From assembly GCA_033584155.1 (NCBI GenBank), contig CP138355.1, positions 1,506,501 to 1,570,500 on the forward strand: a DNA stretch of 64,000 bases. The letters are read 5' to 3'. Below the pieces are notes generated by a model. The model made no database searches. It saw only the letters and a list, made by a program, of their open reading frames with translations, and was not told the origin of the DNA. Below, in pieces: positions 61,139 through 64,000 of the stretch. Each line of letters starts with the position of its first letter. The first letter of the stretch is position 1. The translations under genes were made by a program, and so were the position numbers. This DNA comes from Candidatus Electrothrix scaldis. Lineage in GTDB: Bacteria > Desulfobacterota > Desulfobulbia > Desulfobulbales > Desulfobulbaceae.

Positions 61139-62230
61139 CTACTCCTTGTCGCCAAGGCAGATGCCGATGGAGCGTGCAGTCAGTATTTTGTCACTCTTCA
61201 GGTCTACCTGCTTTCGGCAACGGATAGCGTCTTCCAAGAGCACCGCCGACATAGTGGGGGGAGTCCAGGCAACCATTCGATCAAATAAGCCTTCTGCAGC
61301 CATTCGCACAGCAGCAGCTCCGAAGCGGAGGGCCAGCAGACGATCAAAGGTGGTGGGCGAGCCCCCTCTTTGGAGATGTCCAAGTACCAGTGATCGGGTA
61401 TCTTTACCGATCCTCTTCCTGATTTCTTCCGCAACCCATTCTCCAACACCACCGAGGACGACTTCCTCGCGACCGGCTTCTCCTTTACCTCGATTTCTAA
61501 CCTCTCCGCCTTCTTCCTTGGCTCCTTCCGCAACCACAACAATGGAATAATGTTTGCCGTGGAGTTCGTTTTCGGTGATCTTGGCGCAGACTGCATCCAT
61601 ATCAAAGGGAATCTCTGGGAGTAGGATAACATCTGCGCCTCCTGAAATTCCTGAATACAGAGCTATCCACCCAGAATCTCGCCCCATTACCTCCACGACC
61701 ATGACTCTGTCATGGGATTTAGCCGTTGAATGGAGTTTATCCAGGGCCTCTGTTGCGGTGGAAACCGCTGTATCAAAACCAAAGGTCCGGTCGGTGGCTT
61801 CCAGGTCATTATCAATAGTCTTAGGGACTCCGACAACCGGCATGCCCAACTCAGCAAAGCGATGCGCTATTTCCAGACTCCCGTCGCCACCAACAGCAAT
61901 ATGGCAGCCAAAGCCCATGCGCTTAAAGCCGTCCATAACTTTGCTCGATACGTCTACTAACATTTCTTCGTCGGCAAAGTTTTTTACCGGCATGGAAAAG
62001 GGGTTTCCCTTGTTTGTTGTGCCGAGGATTGTACCACCAGTGGGTGTTATTCCCTCAACATCGGCGGGCATCAGGCGAACAAGTTCATCTCTATCCAGAA
62101 ACCCCATATAGCCGTGCCGACTCCCATAGACCTCCCAGCCGAGTTTCGTTGCGGATTTCACAATCGCAAAAATCACCGCGTTCAGGCCGGGTGCGTCTCC
62201 GCCGCCTGTGGAAATCACTATTTTGTTCAT
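61139..62230 (-). CDS. pfkA: 6-phosphofructokinase (mixed G/K active-site type)
   Basis: Phosphorylates fructose 6-phosphate in glycolysis. The 363-residue product opens KIVISTGGGDAPGLNAVI. The nucleotide-site motif is GGDGSLEIA (Gly at the position of E. coli Gly104, as in ATP enzymes), while the catalytic motif is PKTIDNDLEATD with Lys at the position of Gly124, as in PPi enzymes. MGRDSGWIALYSGISGGAD and HLQRGGSPTTFDR complete the site. This G/K mix is seen in group III enzymes, which mostly use ATP. A charged insertion (KEEGGEVRNRGKGEAGREE) lies near residue 240. First gene of a three-gene operon. Confidence 0.93.
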   Translation of the reverse strand: MNKIVISTGGGDAPGLNAVIFAIVKSATKLGWEVYGSRHGYMGFLDRDELVRLMPADVEGITPTGGTILGTTNKGNPFSMPVKNFADEEMLVDVSSKVMDGFKRMGFGCHIAVGGDGSLEIAHRFAELGMPVVGVPKTIDNDLEATDRTFGFDTAVSTATEALDKLHSTAKSHDRVMVVEVMGRDSGWIALYSGISGGADVILLPEIPFDMDAVCAKITENELHGKHYSIVVVAEGAKEEGGEVRNRGKGEAGREEVVLGGVGEWVAEEIRKRIGKDTRSLVLGHLQRGGSPTTFDRLLALRFGAAAVRMAAEGLFDRMVAWTPPTMSAVLLEDAIRCRKQVDLKSDKILTARSIGICLGDKE

Positions 62231-62438
62231 TGTATTCCCCTTGTTACATGAAACGAATTATCTTGATTGATCTACAGGACATAAAAAGCCAACAATAGAA
62301 TAATCCTAAGAAAAGGCTGGAGGTTTTGCAACTTTTTTCCCTTGATTGCTGAGGAATAATTTTATCGATTTCCCTTTTTCTTTCTTCGCAATATCCCGGA
62401 TCAATTGATATTGAATCCCATTTAAATTTTTTCGGCCA

Positions 62439-62467
62439 TTGACTTATCAGATAAACTGCCGTACGAT
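62439..62467 (+). promoter_or_regulatory. Candidate promoter for the selenoprotein gene
   Basis: TTGACT (62439-62444), a 17-bp spacer and TACGAT (62462-62467). It lies within the 397-bp divergent gap, which holds nothing else I can identify, and gives a leader of about 150 bases. Confidence 0.5.
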
Positions 62468-62627
62468 AAGAAGTAATCTGAACGTTTTATTTTTCTGTTT
62501 TTCAGATACGGTCTTTTGTTGAAGTTAGAATAAGGCTAACTAAACAGATTTTTTGGAAGAAAAGAGGAATGAAGAAGCTCAAGCTTGCTCTGTAAAGTTT
62601 GATAATTTTAACAACCTGGAGGTTATT

Positions 62628-62966
62628 ATGCTGGAAGTAACAAGTTCGGCAGTCGAGAATCTCAAGACATATCTCGCCGACAATAATATTGAATCCGCGA
62701 TCCGCATCTCTTTGATGCAGGGTGGCTGAGCAGGCCCCTCTTTGGGATTGGCTCTGGATGAGCCAAAAGAAAATGATCAGACGTTTGATGAAGGTGGTGT
62801 TCAGTTCTTGGTTGAGCAGGGATTGCTCAAAACCTGCGGTGCTATTAAAGTAGACTTCCTCGAAGCTGGCTACCGTTCAGGTTTTTCCATTACCTCTGAA
62901 AAACCTGTAGGTGGTGGCGGCGGTTGTAGTTCTGGTTCTTGTAGTTCTGGTAGCTGCGGCGGCTGA
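62628..62966 (+). CDS. HesB/IscA-like selenoprotein (TGA = selenocysteine at codon 34)
   Basis: 112 residues when the TGA at 62727-62729 is read as selenocysteine. The ATG at 62628 has GGAGG 7 bp upstream. The N-terminal part (MLEVTSSAVENLKTYLADNN, then RISLMQGG-U-AGPSLGLALD) and the C-terminal part (GGVQFLVEQGLLKTCGAIKV, DFLEAGYRSGF) align as one A-type iron-sulfur carrier, with Sec in place of the first conserved Cys. The protein ends with a Gly/Ser/Cys tail (CSSGSCSSGSCGG). HesB-like selenoproteins are known from Desulfobacterota. Role: iron-sulfur or persulfide handling with a redox-active Sec; inferred. Standard gene callers split or truncate it at the TGA. Confidence 0.88.
62748..62766 (+). 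promoter_or_regulatory. SECIS-like hairpin after the UGA codon
   Basis: TTGGCTC (62748-62754), loop TGGAT, GAGCCAA (62760-62766): a perfect 7-bp stem starting 18 nt after the TGA, with GG in the loop. Position and loop agree with bacterial SECIS elements bound by SelB. Confidence 0.65.
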
Positions 62967-62993
62967 TATCACAGGGTATATTTCTCCGTAAAG

Positions 62994-63030
62994 CCTCTGT
63001 CCCGACGCTGTTGTCGGGGGAGAGGTTTTT
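62994..63030 (+). terminator. Terminator after the selenoprotein gene
   Basis: CCTCT-GT-CCCGAC (62994-63006) pairs with GTCGGG-GG-AGAGG (63013-63025), followed by six T. It also lies at the 3' end of the convergent carboxypeptidase gene. Confidence 0.85.
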
Positions 63031-63042
63031 TATTTTTCCCCT

Positions 63043-64000
63043 CTACTTTTTGCTTTTCTTTTTCTTCTTCTTTATTGTTTTTCCGCTGCCGGGATACTGT
63101 CCTTTCTTTAACAGACTAAGTATTGCTCTGCGTTGATTCCGTTTCTGATTGAGGAGGATGACGTATGGCCTCCCATCATTCAGGTAGCCAGCATAGTTGT
63201 AAATCCCCTTCATGCTGCCTGACTTGCTTTTCACCCCCATATATTTACGCAGGAGCGGGGCATAGGGTTTGAAGACTTTGAGCAGCTCCAGCATGGCCCT
63301 GACAGTGACTTTGTTATCCCGAGACAGGCCTGCGCCATCTTTCTGGATGATGGAGGCAGCTGTTTTTTTGCCGAGCTTTTTTTTAAGCACCTCGTTGATT
63401 GCCCGCTCCGCCTTGGCCCAGGTGGCCGGATAGCCATATTTTTTTGCACCGCAGGTCAGATAGACCAAATTTGAAATAAAATTCGATGAGTATTTAAGAA
63501 AGGAGGTGGCGAGTTCCTTCAAGTTCTTACTGCTCTGGTGGGTATAGATCAGTTTGGCCTTGGCAGGAACTGCCAGCACGCCTGTTTTTCCTTCTCCCGG
63601 TATTTCCGCTTCTTCCTGTAGGGCGCGGAATAGCTCAGTGGTATAGCAGGCTATCTGTCCCTCTGACGGTATTCCGCCCCGGCAGATATTAATTCGATGT
63701 TTGCCAGCAGGATAGCCTTCAGCTAAGCTCCGCATAATAGGTAAAAAGGGTGTTTCTTCCTCCGCAGAGCGAATTTTTCCTTTTTTCGTTACGCGAACAC
63801 CGACACTGTTGAAGTTTACCGAAACCGCCCCCACCGGCGCATCATAGGGGTTATCACTGTCTTCCCGCCCCGGCACTCTGTGTTCCAGAGCAAAGGCCGA
63901 AGGATCAATAAAGACCCCATTGATTTTTTTTACCCCTTTTTCTTTCAACGCTTTGAAGATAAGGCGAATTTCGTCGGATACCAGCATGGGGTCGCCTGTC
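63043..64000 (-). CDS. dacB: PBP4-type D-alanyl-D-alanine carboxypeptidase, N-terminal part outside window
   Basis: C-terminal three quarters of a peptidase S13 (DacB/PBP4) protein. The frame remains open to the window edge (residues GDP precede the first Met in view), so the start is outside. Visible landmarks: GDPMLVSDEIRLIF, VNGVFIDPSAF-like KKINGVFIDPSAF, VGAVSVNFNSVGV (domain core), SSNFISNLVYL holding the SxN motif, and KSKSGSMKGIYNYAGYL with the KTG-type triad as KSG. It ends in a run of Lys residues. The nucleophile motif SxxK lies beyond the window. Periplasmic peptidoglycan trimming is expected. Confidence 0.85.
   Translation of the reverse strand, partial: TGDPMLVSDEIRLIFKALKEKGVKKINGVFIDPSAFALEHRVPGREDSDNPYDAPVGAVSVNFNSVGVRVTKKGKIRSAEEETPFLPIMRSLAEGYPAGKHRINICRGGIPSEGQIACYTTELFRALQEEAEIPGEGKTGVLAVPAKAKLIYTHQSSKNLKELATSFLKYSSNFISNLVYLTCGAKKYGYPATWAKAERAINEVLKKKLGKKTAASIIQKDGAGLSRDNKVTVRAMLELLKVFKPYAPLLRKYMGVKSKSGSMKGIYNYAGYLNDGRPYVILLNQKRNQRRAILSLLKKGQYPGSGKTIKKKKKKSKK

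Noticed and set aside
62727-62729. TGA as a nonsense mutation splitting the HesB-like gene
   Set aside because: Both sides align in one frame to one fold, the TGA replaces a conserved Cys and a SECIS-like hairpin follows at the right distance; selenocysteine is the better reading.

Overview
The window looks like chromosome from a Desulfobulbales-type Desulfobacterota, a sulfate-reducer or cable-bacterium relative. The support is indirect. There is a selenocysteine-encoding HesB/IscA-like gene with an in-frame TGA, a periplasmic five-heme cytochrome c, a DsrE-family protein, a YcaO-TPR protein, an EpmA-type EF-P ligase, and a very large trypsin/nSTAND/WD40 protein of a kind reported to be enriched in multicellular bacteria. 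No rRNA or tRNA gene was seen, so the species stays open.

Layout. 1-9 kb: envelope and housekeeping genes (partial ABC-type permease, heptosyltransferase, L28, M23 peptidase plus bactofilin, bioA, panE, a SUMF1-type secreted protein). 9-17 kb, mostly minus strand: recA-folA, a transglutaminase-like membrane protein, cinA, yihY, mltD and a two-CW protein. 17-25 kb: an asparagine-synthetase-like pseudoenzyme coupled to a zinc-ribbon membrane protein, dut between two paralogous secreted coiled-coil genes, a beta-barrel, epmA and uppP. 25-31 kb: a GT39 mannosyltransferase-like protein, a YejA-like binding protein, a receiver-kinase and a decayed DDE transposase.

31-42 kb is the most unusual part. 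tsaE and a YcaO-TPR gene lead into a Trypco1-type gene and a 1721-residue trypsin-nSTAND-WD40 protein. The last ~65 bp of that gene recur, in frame and with a stop codon, three more times downstream. The four copies bracket three cassettes of small conflict genes: MntA/HepT; BrnT/BrnA plus a hybrid antitoxin; and an HNH nuclease pair with the nuclease broken. The result is a tandem array of toxin-antitoxin cassettes separated by copies of the large gene's 3' end.

42-51 kb: a co-directional signalling block (receiver-GGDEF, a hybrid kinase with three C-terminal receivers, CheR, CheB) running by overlaps into a DUF255 thioredoxin-like protein. 51-64 kb: a beta-barrel, a histidine phosphatase, a 1417-residue PPDK-like protein without the PEP barrel, the five-heme cytochrome, a DsrE protein, the pfk-endonuclease III-yqiJ operon, the selenoprotein with a recognisable SECIS hairpin, and a partial PBP4-type carboxypeptidase running off the end. 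A dispersed palindromic repeat occurs twice (about 25.1 and 59.7 kb), with 46 bp identical in opposite orientation.
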